Source: Amoebophrya sp. AT5.2 (lineage: Eukaryota; Sar; Dinophyceae; Syndiniales; Amoebophryaceae). Taken from it: a DNA stretch of 61,462 nt. Below are positions 1 to 10,414 of the stretch, one piece after another (position 1 is the stretch's first letter; each line of letters starts with the position of its first letter). A program made the position numbers and the translations under genes. The stretch covers positions 1 through 61,462 of the forward strand of contig RXOD01003808.1 in NCBI GenBank assembly GCA_005223375.1, in the 5' to 3' direction. Below the pieces are notes generated by a model. That model did no database searches. It saw nothing but the letters and a program-made list of their open reading frames with translations, and was not told where the DNA came from.

Positions 1-659
1 CCGGAATGACCCGCCAGCGGCATCGCGGCAACCGGCCCCAGCGTGAAGCCGACATCATTTCGGCCGTGGCGCTGCTGCTTACGAGCGCCAACTGTCCGGC
101 AGCCACCTCAGAGCGAGTCGCGACACATCCTCTCTCCCCTCGCTGTGCGGGAAGAGCAGGAGTGACAGCACTTGCTATGCTGTTGGCGTTGCAAGTCGGA
201 AAAAGTCTGTCAAATGGCTATGGCATGCCTGCTCTCAGTGTTCGTGTGCTGCTCCTCGCTCCTGCTTTTAGGCTGCTTCTCTCCTAGCTGCATTATTCTC
301 ACATGGCAGGGGTCTCTGTGCGCTGAAATCCCCAACCACTTTGGTTTTCTCGCAACGCCGCATTGCCTTTGCGCAGCTCTTCTTACCCGCTAATCCAAAA
401 TATCGCAGCTCCGTGTGTGGCTCCAAGCAGGATCGCATTCCCGCATCAAATTTTAGGCAAGATAAGTCCGTTGATCTATCTCAACTTCGGAGCCAGCACG
501 CAGGTGTGCAAAATTCTTTGAATGCAATTGGTCTTCGTCTTCCGTTTCCAGAGCCACAGGAGCGCGACATTAGATCTAGCAACCAAAAAAATTGCGTAGC
601 AAATTCTGCGGTAGCAAGCAGCCTCCGCCTGCGCCTCGGACGTACAGGTTCGACTTCGA
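1..659. other. Window edge and region 3' of POLD2
   Basis: This stretch lies beyond the POLD2 stop codon. It holds only short overlapping reading frames on both strands. A minus-strand frame in the first 60 bases looks mildly protein-like and could be the edge of another gene cut by the window, but nothing supports a firm call. Confidence 0.3.
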
Positions 660-2494
660 CTAGTTCCACTCCAGGAGCTCGACGCACACGTCCGTTGGAT
701 CCGCCATGTTCACCAAGACCAGCGCGGCCTGCTTTCGCAGATCCGGTACGCAAAGAAGAGTCGTTTCGCCGAACCGCTGCGCCTTTGCTTCTGCCTGGTT
801 TCCGGCAAAATAAATCCCGGGCGCCTCGTGCAGCAACAGCGGATCGATGTCCTTGAACGACGCGCAATTCAGGGTGTCTGGGCAGGTCGGCGCGAGATGC
901 CGGGCCTGCAGGGTGAGCTTGAGCGCCGCGAACGTGTCGGGGAGGGAGCTACAGCGGAGGATGTCGTCGGTGGGCTCACCGGCGTGCCCTAGAACGCGCA
1001 AGTCGCCGACGCGCGCGTCGTAGGGAGAAGGGACGCCCTGTACGTTTGCAGACTGTGCGCTCTCCGGGAACAGCATTGGTGCCGGCCGCTCCAGCGGAAA
1101 CGACACAGCGTGCGTGTCGCGAAAACCGGGGAGGATGTCGACGGATACAAATTTTCCGAGCGCAGCAAACACCGCATCGGCCTTCTTGATCTTGGACAGC
1201 GTGTTGCTGTACTGTTGATGTCGTGTGGTGACGTAGTAGTTCTTGTGTTGATGAACGTTGATTTTCTTCTTCGAATGTCTCCAGGCTGCCGCTGTACATA
1301 TTCATCGACAAGAGTCTCGTTCTCGACCTACTTTCTTACTTAAATTTTCCTCAAAATACAGTGTTTCCCGCGAGCACTAGGTGTGCTATTCTAGGCTCGG
1401 ACGACAGCCTTTCCATCAGCGATGCAAGCGCCTCCTTTTTTGCCAGTAGCGGGCCCGACACGAATCCGCAGTAGCAGCCATCCTTTTTCATTACCCGATT
1501 CACATCTATGTCGGAAGTCGCTGGTAGTGCAGTTCCCGGAGCTGCAGCAGCGCTTTCGCCATCAACCTCCATCGGTGCTGCCCCTTCTGCTGCTGGCGGC
1601 GGCGCCGACTCTACCGTCGCCCCATAGTGGTACCGGGGCGGCACTCCTGGCAGGCAGACCTCTTCCACCATGAAGGGCGAAGTCTTCGAGGTCTTCTTGC
1701 CCCTCAGCGCGACTGCGAGGCCCGTAACGTAGTCGCCAGCATTGATCGCGCCAGAGAGCTGGACGCTAGACGAATCATCGTGCAGGCTCTGTGGTGAGGC
1801 ACATTGGATTGCTTTTTATTTTGCTGGAATAGGGATAGGGATTGGCGGCAAAATATTTGTTTTTGTTGGACCCGGAAACGAAAGGTGTAGGTGATGCTTC
1901 GATAGGCTAAGCAAGAGGATGAGTAGAGCGAAGGGAAGTAGTAGTCATACCAATTTGTCCGTGTCGGATGCCCAGCGTTCGCTTCGATCCGTGATTTCAT
2001 TCACATCGTCCCGCAACTTGCCTTTTGTGAACCTGGTTGAGGGCAGTGTGCAAGAAGCATCAGTTTCTGACATCGTGCTCGTATCTATGTATCAGCGCTG
2101 ACCTCCGGGTACATGTGATGTTGTCTTCTTGTTCTTTACAGCAGAAATGAGGGAGATCGATCATGAAAAATCTCGGATACACGCCTTCTCGCTTTTCGAA
2201 CTTCTTCATCAGCGTGCCGAAAATCACGTAATCCGTCCCCACGTGGCAGTCGGCCAAGTTTACCAGCGCGATTTTGTCCAAGTGCTTTACGCTATCTCCC
2301 CATCGCCTCCGCGCACTCAGGACCAAGTGTGGTCGCAACTCCGCCAACCGCACGTGATACAAGTGGCAATACTGCGTTCCGAGCTCCCCAAACTCGACGT
2401 TTCGGTACTTCTTCGACTCCAACGCATACTCGAAGGGTCGCTTCCGCAGAGAAGTACTGCTAGAAGCCGCAGAGGTTCCGGTGGTAATCGTCAT
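660..2494 (-). CDS. POLD2: DNA polymerase delta small (B) subunit, POLD2/Pol31 family
   Basis: This is the regulatory B subunit of replicative DNA polymerase delta, which bridges the catalytic subunit and the rest of the nuclear holoenzyme. Four exons keep phase: 2494-2181, 2032-1951, 1788-1360 and about 1268-660, giving 477 residues, against about 469 in human. Exon 1 carries the N-terminal core around GTQYCHLYHVRLAELRPHL and VIFGTLMKKF. Exons 2 and 3 restore the acidic DxLxLxDxSxxVxLxG block and the VTGxxVALxGK and MVEEVCLPGVPP segments. Exon 4 has the phosphoesterase-like C-terminus, with LAPTCPDTLNC, GIYFAGNQ and LCVPDL. The exon 4 acceptor is the least certain boundary. It is the only minus-strand gene, divergent from the gene at 2840. 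The family call is strong from motif order and length. Confidence 0.9.
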
Positions 2495-2839
2495 TGCTAT
2501 TGAAGGTGGTGGAAGGGGAGCTGGAACTATCTTCAGGTGCAGACGAGAATCAAGTCCTTATATTTTGCGTCGCTGTCGTAGTTGTTGCAATTTCCGATGC
2601 ACCACAACATCCAAATCCTTTATCGAGAAAAGTGCTACAGGTCTGAGGCTTGAAAATTTCTTTTGAAAGCTGCAACACCCCAAATTCTTCGCACGAGTGG
2701 TTCGTTTTTTGCATCGAAACGACATTGCATTTCGGATCAACAACCGGACGAGGGTCCTCAGCGGCCGACGCAATAAACTCAACTGTTTCATTATTTGGTT
2801 CTGGCAGAACAGATCCCTGCCTAGCGGGGAACGACTTCG
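2495..2839. promoter_or_regulatory. Divergent intergenic region
   Basis: 345 bases separate the start of minus-strand POLD2 from the first exon of the plus-strand gene. It is lower in GC than the flanking exons and has no supported ORF. It is the only head-to-head gene pair in the window, so it should hold the start sites of two transcription units, but no specific promoter element could be recognised. Confidence 0.4.
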
Positions 2840-4904
2840 ATGAAAATCAGAGTCGGTTCGTCAGCAAAAGTACACGTGACATTTGCTTCCACCCAGTTAC
2901 AGGCTGTTGATGGCTCATCGGCCACCCGAGTATTTAGTCGCACCCAAGTATTAGGAGAGGGCCGCGGCGTTGAAGCAGGCCGGCAACGAGCTGTTCAAGG
3001 GCGAAGGGACAGGCGGGGGTCAGTCTGGGCACCTGCCGGGTCTGCGTGACTTCACGAGTTCTGAAACAGGACACCGCGGGGACGGCGGAACTGGGAGCTG
3101 CAGCCTCCCGGAAGCAGTTCGAGCCGCAAATCCGCCCGCCAGCCGCAGTGGCAGCAAGGAAAGCGGTTCTAGCGCGGCGATCGCGACCCCGCATGGGAGT
3201 TTTTCGCGCCAGACGAGCGCTGACAGCCTCGCGTCGAGACAGAGCGGCGAAAGCGATCTGTCCGGGCCCCACCGGAAGAGGAACAAAAAAGAGAAAAAAG
3301 ACGAGGGGCGCAGGAACAGGCGAAGTAAGACCTGCCCAGAGGCGCCGACTAGTGAAGCGGCTGGGGAACGGGTACCGGTTGTGCCTGCGCTTCCGATTCC
3401 AAAGGCGGAGACCTCGCCGGATCTGACAGGAATAGAGGAAAGCGCGCCTCCAGGTGCGGACGCCGCGGAGGGCAGCAGCTGTGGGCTCAAAACAAGATGG
3501 GGGAAGTCGCTCAAGGACGCCCCGCCACCGCAGCAGTGCCGGCCTGCATCTTCCGCGGCAAGCAGCAGTTTGCACTCCACTCCCGCTCCCGCAGCCGCCT
3601 CTTCCTCTGGCGCAAGTCCGACTAGCTTGAAGTTACGCAGACCAGGGTTCGCGATGCAGAAAGTGCCTTCGCTGCAAGTGGACGACGCCGGTCTGACTGC
3701 CGACGAGGGACGCCCATCCCTGGAGAGCCACTGCAAAGGTGGTACCAACGGCGGGCCATCGACTTCGACGCTGTCGACGCCGTCCTCCGTTCCGCCGTTT
3801 AGCCGCGTGGCGTCCGACCCATCCAGTGTGGCCACCTGCACGCCGGACTACTCGAGCTGTGCGAAGTTGATGCTCCTGTCCCCGGTGCAAACGGAGGGCT
3901 CGCTGGCCCGCCCAGCCGGGGGGGCCCAGCCACCGCAAACGTCAGGCGGGCAGTTTTCGGAGCAAGGTGCGCCTTCTGAACGCAATATTTCCACAGGAAT
4001 TATGAACCCGGTCCACGAGATCGCGAAGCGCGTGCGCGCGGGCGCGGTTCTCGGCACGGGATCGTCGGCACGAGAAACCAGGCCCGGCACGCCCACACCG
4101 TTCGGCGGTGCGCTCATGAGCTTTGCGGCCGCTGCGTCAAGTGCTACCCCGAAGTTTGCTCCCGTTTGCAGACGGTGCGGCGAGGCGTCGGCGGCGGAGA
4201 GGGAGAAGTTTTCGCTGGCAGTGTCAGTGCTGGGGCCGGACGGCAAGCAGCGGTTCTCGTTCAAGGAGACGGGTGTAACGAAGTGCACTGCGCACACTGT
4301 GATTCGGCACGCGGAGGAGCGACTGCTCGCATTGTGGGGCTGGCAGGATGTGGACCGCGACGCCTTCGCGGACTACATGCGGCTGGTGCGCAAGCCCTTG
4401 CCCGTGGAGCCGCTCGCGTCCCCTGCCGGGGCTGCATCAAGTGGGGGTGCTGCGAGTAGCAGTCGCCCTGCGAGTTCTGTTTCTCGTGCCGAGGGTACCG
4501 AGGCCGATGCGGCACTGCGGAGTCTCGCGGCAAAGATGGCCGGTCTGCAGGTAGAGGACCAGCGGCAACCGGCTGCGGAGCGACAGAGAACGCCGGGGAC
4601 GCCGGGTCAATTCGCAGAACGGGGCTCGTTCGCGGCCATGCGAACTCCGAGCGGGCCCGGGTCGCGGGCGGCTTCCCCGGCCGCGGACGCCAATCAGACC
4701 ACGGAGGAGCGCGTGGAAAAGTGGGATCTTGTGATGCAGTTCAATCTTCCGGTACCCGCACGGATCGCGAAAAAGTTCACCCCGAAAGTGCCACGCGGCA
4801 ACCGGAAACTGATCGAGATGGGGCTTCGAATGGCGGCGAACGAACACTTGTGGGACGAGCCAGACGTCGTCTTCGAGAAAGAACCGGGCGGGCCAACGTA
4901 CTGA
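2840..4904 (+). CDS. Hypothetical low-complexity protein with a TPR-like N-terminal helix
   Basis: The proposed model is a 30-base first exon (2840-2869), an 85-base intron with a GTACAC donor, and a main exon 2955-4904, giving 659 residues. The join MKIRVGSSAK/ERAAALKQAGNELFKG keeps phase, and ALKQAGNELFKG looks like the first helix of a TPR repeat. The usual following helices are not visible. Residues of about 30-380 are Ser/Pro/Ala/Gly-rich and probably disordered. A more conserved-looking block (VCRRCGEASAAEREKF to FADYMRLVRKPLP) lies two-thirds in, and a basic block with KKFTPKVPRGNRKLIEMG near the end. No function is recognised. The first exon is uncertain: without it, coding begins after the acceptor at 2953-2954 with no ATG. 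Confidence 0.6.
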
Positions 4905-5027
4905 TGGAAGTGTTGGGAGTGCTGTATAGAAAGTAACAAATTAGAGAAGGTACTAAATGGATATGGCCGGTTTCCCTGCTCTTGATCCAATCAATCTTCG
5001 AAAACCTCGTCCTTTTTGATCATAAAC

Positions 5028-5029
5028 AG
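5028..5029 (+). promoter_or_regulatory. Candidate splice acceptor just upstream of a start codon
   Basis: The sequence AAACAG ends at 5029, two bases before the ATG at 5031, and follows a T-rich run at 5011-5018. If this organism trans-splices a leader onto its mRNAs, as dinoflagellates do, this is where the leader would join. This is an inference from position only. Confidence 0.25.
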
Positions 5030-5030
5030 C

Positions 5031-6809
5031 ATGGAGGGCCAGGAGGGCAATAGCGCGGGCTGGAAGCGATCGCGCATCATGGGCTGGAGCATGATAGATT
5101 CCCGCGTGGATGGCGATACGTGGATTTCCCAACAGATCCATAACTTCTTCCTTGCCCACCGCGCGGATTGGCTCTCCGACGAGGTCCTGATCCGAAAGAT
5201 TCGCCATGACAAGCAAGTCCTCGGCCGCGACTGGGTGTTTGGCTCGGAGATTTTGAACCTGAACAGCAGCAAGCGATTTGGGAACACCAGCGCCGGGGGC
5301 GGTAGTCGTGCTGGCAGCAGACCCGCAAGTGCAACGGAAGGCGACCACGAGCGGTTGCAGCAGGTGTCAGACCACCTCGCACAATCCGTGGATAACGCGA
5401 TCAACAAGTCGGAAAGCCAGCTTCGGCCCCCTGCGGACGGATGGGAGGCTGCGGACGAGAAGGAAGCGGCACTGCAGCCAGATGAAACCATGGTAGAGCA
5501 GCGGCCCGAGGCTGAGCAGCTTCAACTACTACTCGACGGGGCGGAAGACGTAGACGGCACCAGCTTCACCTTCCAGCAACAGCCCAGTGCCTCCAGGTCC
5601 AATTCCAAGCAGAGTTGCTGCACAACGGCTTCGCCGCCTAATTCCAGGCCGTCGTCGTCCAAGAGCGGTCGCAGCTACGCCGACAATGTGGGCGGCGAGA
5701 CCTTCCTGCAGGGGTGTCAAGTGGCCGGGGAGGATCACGATTTGGGTGCGCACTTTTCTGTATTCGGCACGCTGCCGGATCCGTTTCGCCGGCGCTCGCG
5801 GAGAGCCACAACGGTGGGAGGAGGACAGCTACAACCTATCGCGAGCCCAGCGAACAACAACAGCGAAGTGGGATGCGAGGGGATGCGAGCAGCAGGGAGT
5901 GCGAGTGCCTTCGACGGCGGACAGGACCGAGATGAAATGCTCGTGTGCAAGCGGAATTCTGCGCCAGCAGTGGTGGACTCTTCGGGTCGTCCGACGCCCC
6001 GGAGGGATTCCAGGGAAGTACCGGGGGCGGATAGAGGTCCCGCTGAGCAGTACGCATACTCGGGGTTCTTCCACGAGATGGCCGGACTGCAACAGGAACC
6101 AGCAGACCGTCCGACGTTGCGGTTGCCTGCACCTGTTCCGAATCTTCCCGATGCAGCTGCAGAGCCCGCGGCATCGGCAGCTCGAGTAACAAATCTTGAG
6201 CAGGAGTTCCGCGAACATGCGCCAAATTTATCAGCACAAGAAGATGACCTAGACCTGGAGGTAGACGGTCTTCAGCAAACGGAAGTCCCAGTCACACAGG
6301 AGGAAATCGAAAAGTTGCGCGCACTTCGGATTCACAACTTCGGGAAGTCGCTGGACAGTCTCTCGATGCTCCATGTCCGACCACTCCCCGCGATTCTCTC
6401 CTCAGTTCTCTTCTGGACGGAGTACGCACAGGAGCAAGTGCGAGCTGCGGCGGCGGCGAGAAACGCTGCTGCGCAAGGAGGAGGGGGAAATGGTTATGGT
6501 AATGGTAATGGAGTGCAGCAGTTGAAGCAACAAAATGGGTGCAGTGGGTATGGCCGCTGCGCAGACCCGATTACGAAGCAGTGGTCCTCGGTACGTTGGA
6601 ACTTTTTCCGGGTGATGGAGCCGATTCTCGAAGAGGCGCTGGAAAGCCGGGACGGCCTGGACAACTCGTCGCTGGTCGCGCTGCGGGGGCAGTTTGTGCG
6701 TGTGTTGCAAACGTTCGTAAACGAAGACCCGAACGAGGAGGTGCGAAGACACGCAGATCAGATGCTGGAGCAATTGCCGAGTTGGTACCTCGAAGCCCGC
6801 GCGGCGTAG
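5031..6809 (+). CDS. Hypothetical protein, 592 aa
   Basis: A single open exon of 592 residues starts at ATG 5031. The first 80 residues look folded (WKRSRIMGWSMIDSRVDGD, then a DWLSDEVLIRKIRHDK segment). Residues of about 85-400 are low-complexity, rich in Ser, Gln, Ala and acidic residues. The last 170 residues look helical: an EEIEKLRALRIHNFGKSLD stretch, a Gly/Asn-rich linker with GNGYGNGNG, then RWNFFRVMEPILEEALESR and EEVRRHADQMLEQLPSWYL. No signal peptide, membrane segment or catalytic motif is visible, and the family is not recognised. It lies 126 bases after the previous gene on the same strand. Existence as a gene is well supported by length and codon pattern; function is unknown. 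Confidence 0.7.
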   Translation: MEGQEGNSAGWKRSRIMGWSMIDSRVDGDTWISQQIHNFFLAHRADWLSDEVLIRKIRHDKQVLGRDWVFGSEILNLNSSKRFGNTSAGGGSRAGSRPASATEGDHERLQQVSDHLAQSVDNAINKSESQLRPPADGWEAADEKEAALQPDETMVEQRPEAEQLQLLLDGAEDVDGTSFTFQQQPSASRSNSKQSCCTTASPPNSRPSSSKSGRSYADNVGGETFLQGCQVAGEDHDLGAHFSVFGTLPDPFRRRSRRATTVGGGQLQPIASPANNNSEVGCEGMRAAGSASAFDGGQDRDEMLVCKRNSAPAVVDSSGRPTPRRDSREVPGADRGPAEQYAYSGFFHEMAGLQQEPADRPTLRLPAPVPNLPDAAAEPAASAARVTNLEQEFREHAPNLSAQEDDLDLEVDGLQQTEVPVTQEEIEKLRALRIHNFGKSLDSLSMLHVRPLPAILSSVLFWTEYAQEQVRAAAAARNAAAQGGGGNGYGNGNGVQQLKQQNGCSGYGRCADPITKQWSSVRWNFFRVMEPILEEALESRDGLDNSSLVALRGQFVRVLQTFVNEDPNEEVRRHADQMLEQLPSWYLEARAA

Positions 6810-9316
6810 CAGCCATGGACCGATGCTGGTGCCCCCTAGAGGTGTGGCGATACACCAGGAATCAAAGCCGAAAACGGGGATGAAGCCTATCAATCTAGAC
6901 CACTGTTGTACACAGAAGTTGAATCCTAAATTAGTGATAGTGAATGGAGAGGACGGAAGCGGAATAAGGACGATCTAGCTGCGAGTCGCATGAATACTAC
7001 GAGCCGCAGAAACCTAGAAAGAGAACGAACCGTGCGTGGGCAAGACGGAGGGGTTTTCGCTTTTTCAGCGCAATCTATTCCATGTCCTCTCTGTGACGAA
7101 TGCCATCACCACATGCCTGCCTGTGACGATCACAGCTTTCTCCACCGCGGATGACAATATCAGATACCTGAGACTGGACTTGAAACGTTTCTCCCACACA
7201 CGACAAGCGCTTAAGTACCTCTAATGAATCCGACACACCTGACGATCCCGTGCACTTCACTAAACATCTTTCGTCTGAGGGCCCCCGCACGGCGCTCACC
7301 ACGGTTCTTCTCTCGAAGATTTTGAATTTTGGTACTTAATGTACAAATGCAACTAGTGTAGGTTAGCGACAAGTGGTGCTACTCAAATGGATTTATCTGC
7401 TGTAACTTGTAGGGCGTATATATCGACGAGTACATTATAGCAGGAGCTCAAGCTCATGCTGATGATGGTTGGCCCTCCACTGGTCGCACAACTCCGTTCT
7501 ATCTACAGCTCTTTGTAGTGCGATTTGACCCGTACTTGATGTGAGGCTGAATTCCTCAGACAAAATAGAATGGCTCTTGTCTGCCCGAAATGCACAGGCA
7601 ACCGATTTCATACCTCGTTGCCGCCAGCAGGAAAGATGCGCGCGGAGAACAGTTTCGTGTGCTGGTGTCTTTCTCGTACACTCTTTCTGTGAGCGCAATG
7701 CGATTTGGTGACCGAGAACCTGAATCGGATGGGAACAATGGACTCAGCACCTATCTCCAGTATCACTAATCGGAGGTAGCGGTAGAAGTAGTCGTAGTGG
7801 CACGGTGACTGTCTATCGAAGTTGTTCGTTTTCTACACGACGATATTCGAGTACCTCGGGATTTTTCCCCTTCGAACGGATGGCCTGGTGGTACGCGACG
7901 CCGTCAGCCTTGTTGGTGACAAGCGGAAGAATTTCAAACCGCGCCGCCTCTCCAGCGCCGCACCGGAGGAGGTTGCTGCAGCAGTGGCCGAACGGGGAGT
8001 GAAACTTAAGCGCGGAGCCGGGGGATCAGATAGCGCCGCAGAGGGTTCCCGACGGCCCACCGAGCAGAAATGCGTCCAAGTCCTGCAGGTCAGGGCCCGA
8101 GTCTGGTTCCGCTCGACGTTATGATGGCCTCCCCCACCAAAGCCAGCGGCTTCCGCGCCCATCATTAGCGGAAAGAATAGGGCCGTCCTTCGCCGATTCT
8201 ACTCGCCCGCCCTGCCAGGACCACACGAAAGGAGCAAAGATGGCGTCCGAGTTCGCGTTTGGGTATTGTGTGCGGTGCATCTTACAGGGGCCGGATATAA
8301 ACTGGAAGGGTCCCGCTCCGCCGCAGCCGGCGTCGGACGCTCAACCGCCTCGGTCCGGAGCTGCCGAACTTCGCGGGCGCGATGACACTCCTCTCCTGCG
8401 CCAGTGGTGGCAGTGGTGGCAATGGCACAAGGACGACACGAATGGCATCGGCGTTTGCTGGTCGCTTCAGGTCTACGCGATGCGCCAGCACGGCGCGCGG
8501 CATGGGTGCGACGCTTGGCAACCCCGAAAGGGGTGCGCAAAGCCGGGAAAGCGGTGCGCCGCGCGTCGCAGAACGTGGCGCCCGGGGCCGATTTTTTCTG
8601 TTTTTGCTTTGTGGGGCACACTTCCAGGACCAAGGCGAGCAAAAAAACCAGGACCAAAAAAGCACGGAAACCAGGACCAGAGTGCCCCCGCCGCGCGGCT
8701 TCGCCGCATTTTTGCACGACATCAGCGACCTGCCGCGCGCGGAGCGCGCCGGCGAAGCAAGCGGGCCGCCGGATTTCCCAAACCGCCAAACCGGGCGCAG
8801 AAATCTGGACGCGGCCCTGCTTCCGCGTGAGGGCGCGGCAAAGCATACGGCCGAGGCGGGCCGGGGGTTCGCGGACTTGATCAAGCAGCTGACGAAACGA
8901 ACGCAGTCGCGCCGCGCTCCTTCCTTGCCGAGTTCGAGCGCGGCGCGGGGTCGTCGTCGTCTGATTTTTTTCATTCTTTTGGCTTCTCACTGTAAGGCGA
9001 TGACCTCGCGCACTGTTTCTTTGCGCGCACTTTAGTCTGAGCGTGCGCGCGGCGCCCATGGCTGTCGCGCAGGAAAGTGGAATCGTGTTCACTTGCGCGC
9101 CTCCTCTCTTGCAGCCAGACAGTTGCTTCGCGTTGCTGTTGACTTGCGTCCTTTGCATGGGGATCGAGCTGAGTATAACGATATGGGCCAGCATGTTTGC
9201 ATTCGCTCGCAGTCAGAAGCTGGGGCTCTAGCGTCAATCTCTTCATTCGTTTGGCAGCTGGTGTATACTTCGTTCTTTTTGTTAATTCTCGCGGCGACAG
9301 CGACACCCCTTCGGGC
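6810..9316. other. 2.5 kb gap without a firm gene
   Basis: The first part (6810-7800) is lower in GC and shows no supported ORF. From 7822 to 8124 a 100-residue plus-strand frame reads like protein (EYLGIFPLRTDGLVVRDAV onward), but a minus-strand frame over the same bases also looks protein-like apart from one stop, so neither is called. From about 8240 to 9035 the DNA becomes very GC-rich, with long overlapping ORFs on both strands typical of repeat or unconstrained sequence. Confidence 0.4.
8624..8680. repeat. Three spaced direct repeats of CCAGGACCA
   Basis: The 9-mer CCAGGACCA begins at 8624, 8648 and 8671, a spacing of 24 and 23 bases, with A-rich spacers, inside the GC-rich gap. The surrounding block (about 8490-8840) has strong GC palindromic character and ORFs on both strands, which suits a dispersed repeat rather than a gene. 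Copy number elsewhere in the genome cannot be judged from here. Confidence 0.5.
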
Positions 9317-10030
9317 ATGGCGAAAGATGACAAAGCCGCAGCGCTGGCCGACCTCGCTACAAAGCACCTAGCCAGCGGGTTTCTGGACCGTAGTCAGGGA
9401 CCGCCGAAGGACCGCTCTGGCACCGGGCCAGCACCGGGGGATGAAGGGCGTTTCCGCTTCCGCCGCGCAGCTGGAACTGACGTGGATGCTGTTGCCTCGC
9501 TGTGGCACTCCGTCTACCAGTGGTCGCACGCTGCGCTGATGCCCGAGGGCCTTCTGCAATACCGAACTCTGGGAAGCTTTCGCGACCGCGTTCCCAGGGA
9601 CTTACAGAGCACGATCGTTGCGGAGGTCGCGACTGACGACGAGAAGCAGCGTACAACCGCGGATGAACCGCGAGTCCGAGGAGATGGTGAGAAAAAACGG
9701 CTACTGGGCTTCGTAACAACGCGCGGGCCTGAGGTGTTGCATCTTTTTGTCGCGGAGGGAGGACGGGGCATCGGGGCGGAGCTGTTGCGGCGGGCCGAAG
9801 AACAAATCCGTGCGGACGTACGTGCGGACTCGGGCTCCGGAGCGATTCTAGCTCACTTGCACGTTGTGAAAGGCAACGAGCCCGCGCGGCGGTTCTACGA
9901 CAAGCAGGGTTGGACGGAGAAAAAGCAAGTGCAATACGAGGTGGAGATACTGAAGCCTGACGGCTCCGTGTCACATTTCCCAGTGCCGTGCTTGCTTTGG
10001 GAAAAACAGCTGCCTGTGCCTGCTGGGTGA
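9317..10030 (+). CDS. GNAT-family N-acetyltransferase
   Basis: The 237-residue protein transfers an acetyl group from acetyl-CoA to an amine; the substrate is unknown. Motif A is visible at residues 141-159 as LHLFVAEGGRGIGAELLRR, with the Gly-rich GGRGIGAE pyrophosphate-binding loop. Motif B follows as LHVVKGNEPARRFYDKQGW (residues 181-199), the usual asparagine plus FYxKxGW ending. The first 45 residues are a low-complexity leader, and the domain begins around FRFRRAAGTDVDAVASLW. ATG 9317 is the first methionine in a frame that is open from 9197, so the leader could be longer. It stands alone between the repeat-like gap and the VPS39-like gene. Confidence 0.85.
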   Translation: MAKDDKAAALADLATKHLASGFLDRSQGPPKDRSGTGPAPGDEGRFRFRRAAGTDVDAVASLWHSVYQWSHAALMPEGLLQYRTLGSFRDRVPRDLQSTIVAEVATDDEKQRTTADEPRVRGDGEKKRLLGFVTTRGPEVLHLFVAEGGRGIGAELLRRAEEQIRADVRADSGSGAILAHLHVVKGNEPARRFYDKQGWTEKKQVQYEVEILKPDGSVSHFPVPCLLWEKQLPVPAG

Positions 10031-10414
10031 GAGCTGTCAGACGTTCCGGTGGCGCGCTGGCCAGCCGCAATCTCTTTCAGGGTGGATGGATCTCAATACT
10101 TCAAACTGATTCAGTAGTTCCTTGAGCAGACCGGGGGCACGTGCTGATACAATCCGAAAGGTCCAACTCAAAGTCATCCCGTCTTCTTGCGGAGTCCGTG
10201 CTTTACGTGCGCGTCGTGGTGGTCCTTTTTGTAAGTATCGCAGGCATCTTTGACTGGTTTTAATCACTCTTCGTACACCGAACCAGCAGGCCCATCCCAA
10301 AGCAAGGCACCACTGCAGTTTTTTAGCGCTAGCGACGGACTATGCATCGTGTTGGTACCAAAAGTTTCTGACCCTGAGGTTCTCGATCGAGATCTACAAA
10401 CACATTCATCCGCC
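10031..10414. other. Intergenic region
   Basis: 384 bases between the GNAT gene and the VPS39-like gene. The plus-strand frame of the next gene stays open back to 10250, so its start could lie upstream of 10415, but no better start is seen. Nothing else is recognised here. Confidence 0.4.

Noticed and set aside
8199..9194. 331-residue minus-strand ORF and overlapping long plus ORFs
   Set aside because: The region is very GC-rich and open in several frames at once; the translations are Arg/Pro/Ala-rich without domains, so these are likely composition artefacts.
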